A stretch of 64,000 bases of DNA from Pinus tabuliformis (GCA_031772625.1 CM062804.1:1016898514-1016962513); one strand, 5' to 3'. Positions 43,825-54,977 are shown, counted from the first letter of the stretch. The notes: generated from the sequence alone by a model not told the origin. A program made the numbers and translations.

Positions 43825-46800
43825 TTACGGAAAACAAATTGCTTTAGTTATGGGTGAGGAAGATTTCACTTCCTCTCCTAGGATCTCCAAATCAGTATCT
43901 TGCTGAAGCTGTTGACAAAAGGATTCCCAAGTAAGGGGTCTTCGATAGAGACGAACTCGGTGGCCATTTACTTTGAACGTATGTCCAGAACCGTCAATCG
44001 TGATCAGAGTGAGGGTCCCATTGTCGTGCACCTTCTGGATCTCATATGGTCCTAGCCAGCGAGTCTGGAGTTTCTCCGGGAAGTCCTGGAATCGAGAATC
44101 GTATAACAGAGCCCAGTCTCCTTCATGGAAGACTTTATTCTTTATAAGTGCATCGTGCCACTTAGCTCGCTGCTGTTGGATTAATGCTGTGTTTTGTAAT
44201 GCAGAGAGCCTAATCTCATCCAATTCGTTGATTTGTCGTAGTCGATTGATCTGTGCCTCATTCAGATCTAGGCCAACCTCTTGTGCAGTTCGTAGTGTTT
44301 GGATCTCGAATTCGATAGGAAAGATTGGTTGTTTCCCAAACACCAATTGATAAGGTGAATAGCCTGTCGTACTTCTCCATGTGGTTCTATAAGCCCACAG
44401 TGCTTCAGGTAGCTGAGCAGCCCAATCACGCCTGTGTGATGCGATGGTCTTTGTTAAGATTGACTCAATTATCTTGTTACTGTTTTCTACTTGTCCATTT
44501 GCCTGCGGATGGTAGGGGGTAGTAATCTTATGTTGGATATGATAATTGTTAAGTGTTGCGGCTAGTTTGTTTCCAACAAATTGTGGTCCACCATCTGTAA
44601 TCACTTCTCTTGGAAGTCCATATCGTACAAACAAATGGAACAAAAATTGTATTACCGAATCTTCTGTAGCCCTAGCTAATGATTCAGCCTCAACCCATTT
44701 AGTAACATAGTCTGTTGCTACCAAGATGTATGTCCTTTGGTTTGAGGGTGGATTAATGGGTCCGACGAAATCGAGAGCCCATCGTTCAAATGGCTCAATA
44801 ACCAGTTGTGGTCTCAGAGGCATTTCATCAGCTTGACCAGGTTTTCCTGCTCGCTGGCAGCTATCACAGGCCTGCACAAACTTTTTTGCGTCCTTAAAGA
44901 TTGTAGGCCAATAGTACCCTGCCTGTAGTATTTTATGTGCTGTTCTCTTGTCGGCAAAGTGCCCCCCGCATGGTCCACTGTGACAAGCCTTTAAGATGTC
45001 TAGGATCTCATCCTCTCGAATACACCTTCTGATTTGCATGTCTGCCCCTGTATGGAATAAATGGTCTCCAATCCACGAAAATCGTGTGCTTTTTTGAACA
45101 ATTTGCTTTCGTTCCTGAGGGGTTAGGTGTTTTGGTAACTTACCCACTGCAAGGTAATTGGCGACGTCAGCATACCAGGGTGTTCGAATGGCAATGGCAA
45201 ACAGATGTTCGTCAGGGAATTGATCTTCCACGGCTGCTGCTTCGCTTGATTTGGGTATTCTTGAGAGGAAGTCGGCTACAGGGTTCTCCTTGCCGGGTCG
45301 ATCCTTAATTGTGATGTCAAACTCCTGCAACAGGATCAACCATCGAGTTACTCTAGCATTCGTGACAGGTTTGTTTGCTAGATATTTAATAGCAGAATGA
45401 TCTGTATATAACACAACAGGGTAACCTGTAATATAATGCCTAAATTTATTAACAGCATGAATTACAGCCAGAAATTCCTTTTCAGTAACAGTATAATTGA
45501 GTTCGGCAGAGGATAAATTTTTGCTAATATAGTAAATAGCGTATGGCTTCTTATCCTCTTCTTGTCCTAGGACTGTACCGATTGCTGTATCCGAGGCATC
45601 CGATGAGATCTGGAATGGCAGATTCCAGTTTGGTCCTCGAAGGACTGGAGCTATTGACAGCAACTTTTTCAATTCTTTAAAAGCTTGGTCGCATTTATCT
45701 GTCCACAAAAAATCGACATTACCTGTCAGAGCATATAGAGGTGCTGCAATTCGTGAATAATGTTCTATAAAGTGTATGTAATATCCGGAAAATCCAAGGA
45801 AACTACGTACCTCTGTTTGAGTAGTGGGGGTAGGGATGAGCAAAAGAATCTGAATTTTAGCAGGGTCTACCTGGATACCAGCTGCTGAAATGTAGTGCCC
45901 TAGGATGATTCCTTCCGTCATCATCATGTAGCACTTCTCGTGGCTCAGGCAGAGTCTGGTAGCAATGCAACGTTGTAAAACTTTTTCCAGGGTATCCAGA
46001 TCTGGATCAAATTCATCCCCATACGGTGTGAAGTCGTCCATATACACCTCAAGTCCATCGTTTATTAGATCTGCAAAAATACTAAGAATAGCCCTTTGAA
46101 ATGTAGCAGGGGCGTTACATAGGCCGAAGGGTAATACACGATAGGCAAACGTTCCCCAAGGGCACGTAAAGGTAGTTTTATCCTGGTCTTCAGGGGCAAT
46201 TTGGATTTGGTTATATCCACTGAAGCCATCCAAAAAGGAGAAAAATTTCTTCCCTGCTAACGTGTCCAATACTTGATCTATAAATGGGAGGGGAAAGTGA
46301 TCCTTTTGTGTAGCCTTGTTTAACTCCCTGTAATCGACGCAAATCCTCCATTTTCCATTTTTCTTGGGTACCACCACAAGGGGAGAGACCCATTTACTGT
46401 CAGAGATAGGGTAAATAAAGTTAACATCTAAGAGCTTCTGAAGTTCATCTTTCACTATCTCCTTTAGGTGAGGGTTGAGTCTTCTTTGTGGCTGACGGAC
46501 AGGTCTTGCATCTCTCTCTATATAGATGTGATGGGTGCATAATTGAGGATCAATCCCCTTCATGTCGGGGTAATCCCACGCAAATGCATCCTTGTATTTT
46601 TGTAACAGACTAACAAGTTTTGTCTCTTGATCTGGTGTAAGATTGGCGTTAATATTCAGAGTTTTACCAGGTTCAATTTCCACTACTTTAGTATTAGCAA
46701 CAGCAGTTACTGGTATTGTGTGATCATGCGGATCTTTTAAGGGATCTTCTTCTAGCTCATTGTCAAATGCTGCCTCTATCATAAGACACTGCATATGTTT

Positions 46801-49746
46801 TCTAGCTTCAGTTTGACTAATAAAATTGTTAATGGCGTCGTCTTCTGTTTGATCTTTGAAATCTAACGCCTTCTGTATAGTTAATGGAGATCTAATATTG
46901 TTAGCGAGATATGATACAGGATAAGGGTTAGTTTTAATCATTGGCAGGCTTGGCTGAGCTGGAGGGTACAGAATTAAATTTTTGACATCGGGTCCTTTAG
47001 CTATAGTCATGTTTCCCTGCCGGCAGCCTATGTAGGCATCGGCAGTAGCAAGCCAGGGTCTGCCTAGGATTAACGGATGTCCATCTAGTCGGGTTTTAGG
47101 ATTAATTACCAGGAAATCTGTGGGATACTCCCATGAATCTACGGAAACCATGACATCATTCAGAGTACCTTCTGGTCGAACTACAGATCGATCTGCCAAT
47201 TCTAACAGAGTAGAGGTAGGTTCTACTGACGTAATGCCAAGCTTTTGGCAGGTGGAGGTTGTCAAAATGTTGATTGCAGCTCCCAGGTCGACTAGAGCGT
47301 TAGTCAGGGTTTGGCCATAGATTTGAACGGTCACAATTGGGTTCTCGGGATCTTCATATTTGATAGGTGTCTCCTTTCCTGATAATAGGTCGGATAAAGT
47401 ACCAACTACTTGGACTCTAGGGTTAGTATTTGTATTCCTCCTTGATTTTTTGATGCATAATTCCTTTATGGTTTTCGCATATATAGGAATATCTTGTATA
47501 GCTTGGAGGAATGGAATCTTTATATACAGATTTTGTAATTCTCCCAGAATGTCAAAGTCTGGAGGTTGTATAGGTCGAGATATGACTAATCGTTCTGGGA
47601 AAGGAGGAGAGGATGTGCTTGCTTGCTTATTGTTTTGCTCTTTGTTTTCATCCTCCCGTTGTGGGGGTTGTTCTACAGGTAACTGATTTTCAATATGAAC
47701 CATTTTGTCTCCCTCTGTTTCTACTATTCGTCCCGATCTTAACTGAAGATCGTTGCACTCCCTTAGGTCAGACTCAATCTCTGATGTGTCTATGATTTGA
47801 ATAGATTGGACTGGCCTATTATTAGGGTTGGGATTGGGTTGGGCTGGGAGTTGCGGTCTCAGATTAGACTGGGGATTTTGTTGTAAAGCTGGCAGAGTTG
47901 GTTGAGGGAGTGGGATTGATCCTGCTGGCTGATATGTCGGTCTTGGCCAGCTTGTCTGCCAGGATGAGCTTTGCGAAGTGGAAGGGGTCCACTGTGGAGG
48001 ATAGGAACTATTCTGCCAATATGGTGGAGGATAAGGGCAGTTTGGCCAACCAAATTGGGACATCCAAGGATTCGGAGTAGGAAACATTTGAGGTGACCAA
48101 TTTGAAAACGGGGGTTGGGACTGATTTTGCCACATGTTCTGCTGCTGAGTACTGAACTGCGGGGGTTGAAAAGAAGAGGAGGGGTCTGAAAACATACCTG
48201 GTTGCCTAGGCTGCCATTGGCGACGCTGGTTAACAAAATATGCTGGTTCTGACTCCTCTTCTGCTTCTTTGTATAGTGCCTTCAAACCAGGCAGTGAAGG
48301 GCAGCTTTCGGTCAGGTGGTCCTTGGTACAGATAGCACATATTTGGACTGTATCCAGCGGGCATTCTTTGTGGCTGTGTTTCTTCCTGCATCGTGGGCAA
48401 AAGATGGCTAGATTCTGCTCTGCCTCGGCTTGCTTTTGTTTAGCCTGCACAATGTCAAGTTGTGTAGTTAGTGTTCCCAGGATATCAGTTTTAAAATTTT
48501 CTAGCAAATTTCCAAGTTCTACCCGTGTTACTCCCTCTGTTAATGTTCTGTTATCTCTGGGAAAGCGATCATATTCCGCTGGTTTTATCCTCGTGCTGCC
48601 TCTTGAGCTCCTGATACACAGATCAATGATATCAGCAAAATTTTCCTGATAAATGTCTCCTTTCCCCATGATGTTTAACGTTTCGATCCATTGCTCTCTC
48701 ATACCTCTAATTAATGCAGTTTTCAACACGTTATCTGGCAGAGGTAGTGATGCATAAGGGGATCTTTGCAAGTTATATTGGAAACGTTCCACATATTCTT
48801 CTAAGGTTTCGTTTGGTCTGGCTGACATTTGAAAGATTTCATCTTTTAGTTCCCTCGATCTACAGTAATCTTGGTATTTCTTTAAAAAGGCTTCTTTCAT
48901 TTGATCCCAATTGTTAATAACCCCACCACCTAAGCCCATAAACCATCTCAACGCAGCCCCTTTTAATGTAGAGGGGAACAGTTTTAGTTTCTGGGGATCG
49001 GTGGTGTAGTCGTATCCTCTACATAATACATCAAATTCGAACAAGAAGGCGTCCGGATCTTCTGATGTGAGGCCATGAAATGTGGGAATATGCTGGAGAG
49101 GGATGGCTTTCATGGGCGCATTTGCTGCAGAATCTACTATCGGATATTGCAATGTGGAGGTCTGGGTGTTTGGCTGATTCTGCGCCATGGGATCAAATAT
49201 ATGCCAGTAATCTTCAGGAATTTCCAAGAGAGTGTTCCTTGGTTGAGGAGGGGTAGTCTTAACAGGGATTGCCTTGACACCACTCCCTTGATCAGGGATG
49301 ATAATGGCCCCGACTGTCTGCGGTGAATGAATTCCTTCAACAAGGATTTTTACAGCGCTTCCCTTGTCCGGGCTATTCAAAGGCTGGTTCAATTCAATAG
49401 GAGATCTAGGTTCCTCAACTTCCCCTGTTTCTCCTTCTCCTTCACAAAGGTTACTTTGGGTCCCTTCGTGCAATGGTCCAGGAGTCAAATTTTCAATTTC
49501 TTGAAAATCCTGCTCCTCTGTTCGACTGTGCACCTCAGCAAAGGCTTCGGATGGTGATCCCGAGGCCTGAAGGGAACTAGTAGGCTGTTTAGAATTGACT
49601 TTCTTATAACCTACTGATGGCTGAGAGTCGGCTTTCTTATAGATTTCGTCTATGAAGGTCGTTCGTCCAAGGGTCACCGGCCCCTTAGCTTTGGATGGAG
49701 GCTTTTGATCTTTTTCTAACTTTTTCTGCTTAGTCATGCACTCCAA
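43825..49746 (-). CDS. Element E gag-pol polyprotein (1973 residues), Athila type
   Basis: An uninterrupted frame. Approximate residues: Retrotrans_gag 210-375 (IPTFHGLTSEDPDAFLFEF, LKGAALRWFMGL); two zinc-knuckle-like Cys/His clusters 446-483 (FCPRCRKKHSHKECP, ICAICTKDHLTESCP); Pro/Gln-rich linker 500-640; protease 790-900 with ALVDLGAAINIL, a DLGA form usual in Athila; RT 1085-1330 with YRELNKATQKDHFPLPFIDQ and VYMDDFTPYG; RNase H 1370-1500 (SDASDTAIGTVL, YTDHSAIKYL, NPVADFLSRI); integrase 1580-1910 with HHCC, WALDFVGPI, ITDGGPQFVGN, QANGQVENSNKI and LGPYEIQKV. It would make particles and carry out reverse transcription and integration. No chromodomain. The start is the first ATG after the leader, 188 bp past the LTR. 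Confidence 0.95.
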   Translation of the reverse strand: MECMTKQKKLEKDQKPPSKAKGPVTLGRTTFIDEIYKKADSQPSVGYKKVNSKQPTSSLQASGSPSEAFAEVHSRTEEQDFQEIENLTPGPLHEGTQSNLCEGEGETGEVEEPRSPIELNQPLNSPDKGSAVKILVEGIHSPQTVGAIIIPDQGSGVKAIPVKTTPPQPRNTLLEIPEDYWHIFDPMAQNQPNTQTSTLQYPIVDSAANAPMKAIPLQHIPTFHGLTSEDPDAFLFEFDVLCRGYDYTTDPQKLKLFPSTLKGAALRWFMGLGGGVINNWDQMKEAFLKKYQDYCRSRELKDEIFQMSARPNETLEEYVERFQYNLQRSPYASLPLPDNVLKTALIRGMREQWIETLNIMGKGDIYQENFADIIDLCIRSSRGSTRIKPAEYDRFPRDNRTLTEGVTRVELGNLLENFKTDILGTLTTQLDIVQAKQKQAEAEQNLAIFCPRCRKKHSHKECPLDTVQICAICTKDHLTESCPSLPGLKALYKEAEEESEPAYFVNQRRQWQPRQPGMFSDPSSSFQPPQFSTQQQNMWQNQSQPPFSNWSPQMFPTPNPWMSQFGWPNCPYPPPYWQNSSYPPQWTPSTSQSSSWQTSWPRPTYQPAGSIPLPQPTLPALQQNPQSNLRPQLPAQPNPNPNNRPVQSIQIIDTSEIESDLRECNDLQLRSGRIVETEGDKMVHIENQLPVEQPPQREDENKEQNNKQASTSSPPFPERLVISRPIQPPDFDILGELQNLYIKIPFLQAIQDIPIYAKTIKELCIKKSRRNTNTNPRVQVVGTLSDLLSGKETPIKYEDPENPIVTVQIYGQTLTNALVDLGAAINILTTSTCQKLGITSVEPTSTLLELADRSVVRPEGTLNDVMVSVDSWEYPTDFLVINPKTRLDGHPLILGRPWLATADAYIGCRQGNMTIAKGPDVKNLILYPPAQPSLPMIKTNPYPVSYLANNIRSPLTIQKALDFKDQTEDDAINNFISQTEARKHMQCLMIEAAFDNELEEDPLKDPHDHTIPVTAVANTKVVEIEPGKTLNINANLTPDQETKLVSLLQKYKDAFAWDYPDMKGIDPQLCTHHIYIERDARPVRQPQRRLNPHLKEIVKDELQKLLDVNFIYPISDSKWVSPLVVVPKKNGKWRICVDYRELNKATQKDHFPLPFIDQVLDTLAGKKFFSFLDGFSGYNQIQIAPEDQDKTTFTCPWGTFAYRVLPFGLCNAPATFQRAILSIFADLINDGLEVYMDDFTPYGDEFDPDLDTLEKVLQRCIATRLCLSHEKCYMMMTEGIILGHYISAAGIQVDPAKIQILLLIPTPTTQTEVRSFLGFSGYYIHFIEHYSRIAAPLYALTGNVDFLWTDKCDQAFKELKKLLSIAPVLRGPNWNLPFQISSDASDTAIGTVLGQEEDKKPYAIYYISKNLSSAELNYTVTEKEFLAVIHAVNKFRHYITGYPVVLYTDHSAIKYLANKPVTNARVTRWLILLQEFDITIKDRPGKENPVADFLSRIPKSSEAAAVEDQFPDEHLFAIAIRTPWYADVANYLAVGKLPKHLTPQERKQIVQKSTRFSWIGDHLFHTGADMQIRRCIREDEILDILKACHSGPCGGHFADKRTAHKILQAGYYWPTIFKDAKKFVQACDSCQRAGKPGQADEMPLRPQLVIEPFERWALDFVGPINPPSNQRTYILVATDYVTKWVEAESLARATEDSVIQFLFHLFVRYGLPREVITDGGPQFVGNKLAATLNNYHIQHKITTPYHPQANGQVENSNKIIESILTKTIASHRRDWAAQLPEALWAYRTTWRSTTGYSPYQLVFGKQPIFPIEFEIQTLRTAQEVGLDLNEAQINRLRQINELDEIRLSALQNTALIQQQRAKWHDALIKNKVFHEGDWALLYDSRFQDFPEKLQTRWLGPYEIQKVHDNGTLTLITIDGSGHTFKVNGHRVRLYRRPLTWESFCQQLQQDTDLEILGEEVKSSSPITKAICFP

Positions 49747-49913
49747 TTAAACTGCTAAATCCTAGTTAACCGGCAATTCTACTAAGAGAGCGGACGGTGG
49801 AGCAGGGCTTTTACATGCTCCGTACGCAGGTTCTTACCTTCCGTTTTTAAAATCCAACTCCCTCCTAGCAGATTTGCGTACTACTCTATAAAGGACAAAT
49901 GGCTATTACCCCT

Positions 49914-49931
49914 TCCCCGGCAACGACGCCA
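49914..49931 (-). promoter_or_regulatory. Element E primer-binding site
   Basis: On the minus strand, TGGCGTCGTTGCCGGGGA lies three bases after the 5' LTR. It differs by one base from TGGCGCCGTTGCCGGGGA, the tRNA-Asp-type site well known from Athila elements. Confidence 0.85.
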
Positions 49932-49934
49932 AAA

Positions 49935-51509
49935 TGTAGAGCTATAACTAGGGTCTCTCACACCACCAATTATTCCACATTATTAAGTCAATCCGGGATC
50001 GTTTTGTTCTTTCAAGGAGTAACTCAATCTGAGGCTGTTCTGTCCAAGTAGTGCTCGGTAGTATAGCATTCTAATGACTTGAAAGGAAACAAACACTAAG
50101 CTGTAACTAAACCAATTCAGGAAATGAAATCACACAAGGCAAATGATCAGTCAAGGGTACGGAACCAATAACCCTTCCCTTTAGAAACTGATAAAGAAAG
50201 AAAACCAAAGCATGGGCTTATAGGTCAGGGAGCTAGGCAGCGTCTTGCTGGGCTCACGACAGCCTTAGGTCTGCTATCACGCGAAAGCAATAAAGGCAGA
50301 TTGGCGAAAGTAAACTGGAACAACAATTCTTAAAATGGAACAACAATAATGAAATGGAACAGCAGTAAAGAAATGGGACAACAGTAAAGAAATGGAACAA
50401 CAAACTATCATAAACAGGAAACGTCAATCATATAAAATGGAACAGCAAACCCAAATGGAACAACAAACCCAAAAGGAACATCAAATCAAATGGAACAGCA
50501 ACTCCAAATGGAACAGCAAACCCAAATGGAACAACAACCCCGAAGTATGTACACGGTCTATACTACTGTAGCGATCCGAGAGCAATGTATGCTGCGACTA
50601 TGTTTCTGAACAAAGTGATATTATCTTCAAGTCTCACAAGTACTTATTTCATATGAATCCAATAATGATAACATTCATACCCATAACTTGCTGTAGAAAT
50701 GAATGCAATTCGAATAGATTCAGTTTGTGTAATACAGAGACGTGAATTAAAGAACTTATTCAGATTCAAATATTAATTAAGAAGCATAGTCTATCATAGC
50801 AAAGATATATCGGATTACTGTAATGAAAGAAATAAGCAAACCACACAAATCACCGTATGATACAACAGCGAGTGACCGTCGGAGCTGGGCCCTTGGCTAC
50901 GATGGTACACTGCTTAGAGTTACTTCAGATACAGGAACGAAGTGAACACCAAATCCTTTATATTGATTGCATAACAAAAGTGTACAAAATCAGATCTTAC
51001 AAAAGCTCAGTGATCAAAATCGTTCTGAGTTTTTAATTATAATAACAGTCATCCCCCCACGCTCGATGGCGTGGTACCTTTATATAACATAAATGACGGA
51101 GATGTCTAGATACAAAAGATAAGCTTTAAAGCAGCGATCCCTCAGGATCGAAGATCCTGAGGGATTCGCTAATCGTTCAGGTCTCTTGCGTTCTCCGTCA
51201 CGGTATCCTGCGCTCTTTTCCTGGATTATTCGGCTCCAATTTTTCTTGATCTTGTCCGCATCCGGTTCCCTGTCGACGGGGCAGCAGTTACTTTCCTTGC
51301 GCTTCTCGTTTTTACTCGATAATCCCCTATTTCCGCGTCCTTCTGCATAGAAAACATCGATTATTAGTGATTGAGCTTCGTTTGTCCATTTTCACATAAT
51401 TTACCAAAACCCTTATGTTTTTAGGCTCAATATGCAGAAAAGATTAGAAATAGTATTTGAAAAACCACTAGATTACTTATCAAAAAGCATACCTTCCAGG
51501 TGCTCCACA
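49935..51509 (-). repeat. Element E 5' LTR (1575 bp)
   Basis: Partner of 37076-38669; followed on the plus strand by the target duplicate GTAGG and the rest of the element D LTR. It contains the GCTGTTCCA word array (50318-50550), the TATA box (51078-51087) and the long hairpin (51134-51169). Confidence 0.95.
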
Positions 51510-54500
51510 GTAGGCCTCTCCTCCATGGCTAAATTTGGTTTTGCAAGTTGAATGAGAAATTAATATGTTTAAATGCCATAAAAATGAGAAGTCAAAACCC
51601 TACTTTGATGTGGAAGATTTAAAGCCTTTATGGTGCTAGGGTTTCAAATTTCTTTTGCTGTCCAAGGTTGCCCATTTGTAATCCCTCTTTTCCCTTATTT
51701 CCATCAACATTCTCCTTCAAAGTTTCCCATAAAATTTCATACTCTAAAATCCCTAAAACTTACTACATTCCCAAACCCCATTTCCACCTTAAAGTCCCAC
51801 AATATTATAATTTCCCATGTTGCTTTCCCTAAATTCCTTATTTTTGTTTATTGTCCCTAATTCCCTCATGTTCCCCTTTCCCTAACAATCCCCTTGTATT
51901 TATGTCCCCTTGGTGACAGCATTTGAAAAAGTCAAACAGCAGTTAATTGGGTGCAAAGTCAGCATTACATTTCAGCTATCTTGCCTTCAAAACCATGTCA
52001 GAAACCGAATCAGATTATCAGCAGAGTTATGACAGTGATTCAACACCGGAGGTAGAAGTGCCAAGGAGGCATCACAAGGGTGGTAAGGGTGGTCGGCATG
52101 TCAGGGAGGAGCCCACTTCTCTGGCTCATTTGCAAGCTTGTCCACTTGCAATGACATGTTTTCAGTATCAATCATGCCTTGGATATTGTGAGCGAATCTC
52201 ACAAATTCAACATCACAGAGAACTAGTCTGCTTGTTTGTCTTACATTTGCACAATGGTCATGTGAACCTTGCAGGAGTGGATTTCACTCTATCACCTGAA
52301 ATTGTTGCTCAAGCCACCGGGATACCAAATGTTGGGGAGGAGTGGACCAAGCGCAAGCAGCTAGACATATTTCATTATCAACCATACATCAAACCCGGAT
52401 GCATGAGACACCTAACTTCTGTTTTTCCTTTCAGATTTCTAAGGGATGAGTATGCACCCTTGATGAGGCTCATTATGCGCTATTTCACTTGTGAGGGCAG
52501 ATTTTCACATTTATATTCGTACCATATCCGTTTGTTGATGCATTTCACCCGGGTACGAATGATGAACATTCCATTTTTCATGTGCCGAAATATAGAGAAG
52601 ATGGTGCCCGTAGTGCAAAGGAAGAACCCCGCACAGCAACACAAAAGTATATATCATTATGCACTGATCGAGATCATAGTGATGCATCAGTTGGCACATC
52701 AGGGTATTGCTTGGGAGGATTTCATTTCTCGCGACTTCTTCATGGTGCCATAGCCACCTCCTGAGATTGTCCATGATGAGGGGGGGCCTTCACAACAGTT
52801 TCACATTCCAGAGCCCGAGCACATCAGCACACCAGCATGTGTTACATATCAGAGAGGCCACAGGGCCTTATTTGCATTTGCACGGCGAGTATTATCTCCA
52901 CATCAGGTGGAAGGGGTCTCGCCTTCTTCATCAGCACAACGAGTGTTATCTCCACATCAAGTGGAAGGGGCCTCGCTTTCGACAGCAACACAGGTACAAG
53001 AGAGAGGCAAGCACCCCATGATTGATGAGGGGCCATCAGGTAATCTGGACATAGATATTGTTGACCTTGACATCAGTTCTCCAAAGGAGATCATTCAACA
53101 ACTAAAGGCTGAAAATCACTTGTTGCAGCAAAAGTTGGAAATGGCAAATTGGACAATCACATACTTAGAGCAGCGCAACAAGCAATTAGAGGATGAACAC
53201 ACTCTTGATGAGTTGCGGAGGATCCGAGAAGATCGGAACTTGGCTCGCAAGAGACTCGGTGATTTGACACCTATTGAGCAAGGGTCTATGCTCATTCAGG
53301 TGAACACTCATTTAGAGAGGTTGATAGCCAAGGAAAACAGGGACAAAGATATGCTCCGCCACATGAAGAATCATTATTGGGCTCGCATGCATGTGTGCAA
53401 AGCAAAAATGAAGGTACTCAAAGCACGCTTGGCCAAGGCACTAAAACGGAGGAAATGGCCCGATCCACTTCAGATTTTGGCTGAAGCTACCTTGAAGGAG
53501 CATGGTGCTCAATGATACACCCCCAGCTCAAAATTCAGAAAATTTGGAGCAATTTTGGTCAATTTTGAATTTTTTTGCTAAAAACAGGGTTTTGCCCTCA
53601 ACGCGTGGCGCGCCGCGCGCTACCCTTAAGTTGGGGAGGTCCATTTCACAAAAACTCAGCATTTTTGGATTTTTCATGACAAATTACACTTGCTCAGCCA
53701 CTGCCAAGACATTTAATTGAGGTTTCGGCCCTCAAAAGGTCAAAAAACAAGCAAAAAATGACCTTCTGCCACTTTTTGGACACACAGGAAGCAGTCTTGG
53801 GAGATTTCATTTTTGGAGGGGCAAATGGCCACCAAATTGAAAAATTCCACTTGGGCTGGAGAGTAGACATCCAGACCTTTCCAACAAGCCCACTTGTGCC
53901 TCATTTGGATGCCGGGAAGTGCCCCAAAAGTGGGCTCAAAGGCGCGCTACGCGTTGAGAAATGGCGCGCTACGCATCAGGACATTTTCTCAATTTTTCAC
54001 CTTCAGCTCAGGAAAACGCAGCATTTGACCAGTTTTGGCTTTTTGGTGGGATTTTTCATCCTCCTTGATGTAAATGATGTAATTTCATGTTGAAATGACA
54101 CTTTTTTACCTATTCTAGAAGATTCATTCATAAAATGGCAAAAAATTAATGAATGAATTGGTTTCCTAGCTTATAGAGGCAAGTTGTTTTGATTGCCTAG
54201 ATTGTAGTGCTCAGTTTAGAATTGGTTGAAACAACTCCTAGGATGATGAGCTCGACCCCTAGAGGCAAGGGAATGTGTTAGCTTGCCTATATTATGTATT
54301 TTCTTAGTCATTTTCATGGTTGGACTCTTGAGGGATAAGCTTAGACTGTATTACTCTTTGTATCTCTGCAATTTTGGCAAAGGAAAGACCAGGGTTTTGC
54401 AGCACTATTTGGGATTCCTGTGGTGATTTGTGTTGATGGTTTGTTTCTCTCATGTACTTGTAAGTTTTTTATGTGTACCATTTTCCTACTCTTCTCTTCT

Positions 54501-54975
54501 GCAAATTAAGTAAATGAAGTGTTAAGGTAGAATTCATGGTTTCTATGCTCTGCCTTTAAGTTTGCTTAATATCTATGTTTTCATCTGTTTAAGGAGAACT
54601 CTCGATGGTTTCTTGCTCTCCTTAACTCCTCATTGGTCATATCTATCCATTCACTTATTTCAAAGGCATCAAGACAATCTCCTACCTTGCCCCAAAAAGA
54701 CCTCTGCAAAAACTGTGTCTCATCCCCGCACCCAAAATTGCCGTGCTCAGTTTTCCAACAAAACCCTAAAAATTTAAGTCAAACTTTCCCTATCAATTTA
54801 CTAGCCTAAAATCAGTGTTCTTTATTGGTCATCTCAGCCCTTTGAAGACCTTTTGCCGAGATAGACCCGGAGAGAGCCCTCTCCTGTCCCCGTAGGGCTA
54901 GCTACGAGGCTAAGTGGTTTGATGTTGCCTTGAATTTTGTCTTTTTCAGCCTGAGGCCAAATTCAAGCGCTAACA
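51510..54975 (+). repeat. Element D 5' LTR, second part
   Basis: Continues the LTR after element E; 51515-52860 match 62655-64000 with about 1% difference. It carries the LTR reading frame (51995-53515), a small GC-rich cluster (53941-53982) and a 3' third related to the element B LTR. It ends TCAAGCGCTAACA. Confidence 0.93.
51995..53515 (+). CDS. LTR-encoded reading frame of element D
   Basis: Inside the LTR, starting MSETESDYQQSYDSDSTPEVE. An acidic N-terminus (~40 residues) is followed by a domain of about 215 residues with LSPEIVAQATGIPNVGEEW, RLIMRYFTCEGR and HQLAHQGIAWEDF, the same motifs in the same order as in the post-pol protein of element E. After a repetitive linker comes a coiled coil (IIQQLKAENHLLQQKLEMAN ... 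LERLIAKENRDKDM) and a basic tail. The frame is not fully open (about one break). It would lie upstream of gag on the genomic RNA, like ORF1 of Ogre elements, but within the LTR. Function unknown; possibly related to the uncharacterised 'putative plant transposon protein' or ATHILA ORF-1 families. Confidence 0.7.
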
Positions 54976-54977
54976 TA

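Larger units (their letters stand above)
37076..51509 (-). mobile_element. Element E: Athila-lineage Ty3/gypsy element, gag-pol whole
   Basis: LTRs at 37076-38669 and 49935-51509 are flanked by the perfect 5 bp duplication GTAGG (37071-37075 and 51510-51514), and the uninterrupted target can be read in the 3' LTR of D near 62651. Minus-strand order: 5' LTR, tRNA-Asp-like primer site, gag-pol, hairpin array, spacer, post-pol coding region, polypurine tract, 3' LTR. Protease and RT motifs (VDLGAAINIL, LDGFSGYNQI, YMDDFTPYG) are of Athila type. Gag-pol looks whole; the post-pol region has about one break or frame change. LTRs differ by about 1% by eye, the youngest pair here. Confidence 0.95.

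Noticed and set aside
43017-43847. Long plus-strand frame (276 codons) and several other frames on both strands across the hairpin array
   Set aside because: The repeat unit has no stop in most frames, so all frames look open; the peptides are just repeat translations (FAKEQQ, RKGTAK).
52582-53025. Additional short frames overlapping the LTR reading frame of element D
   Set aside because: They are shadows of the main frame or translations of the linker repeat.
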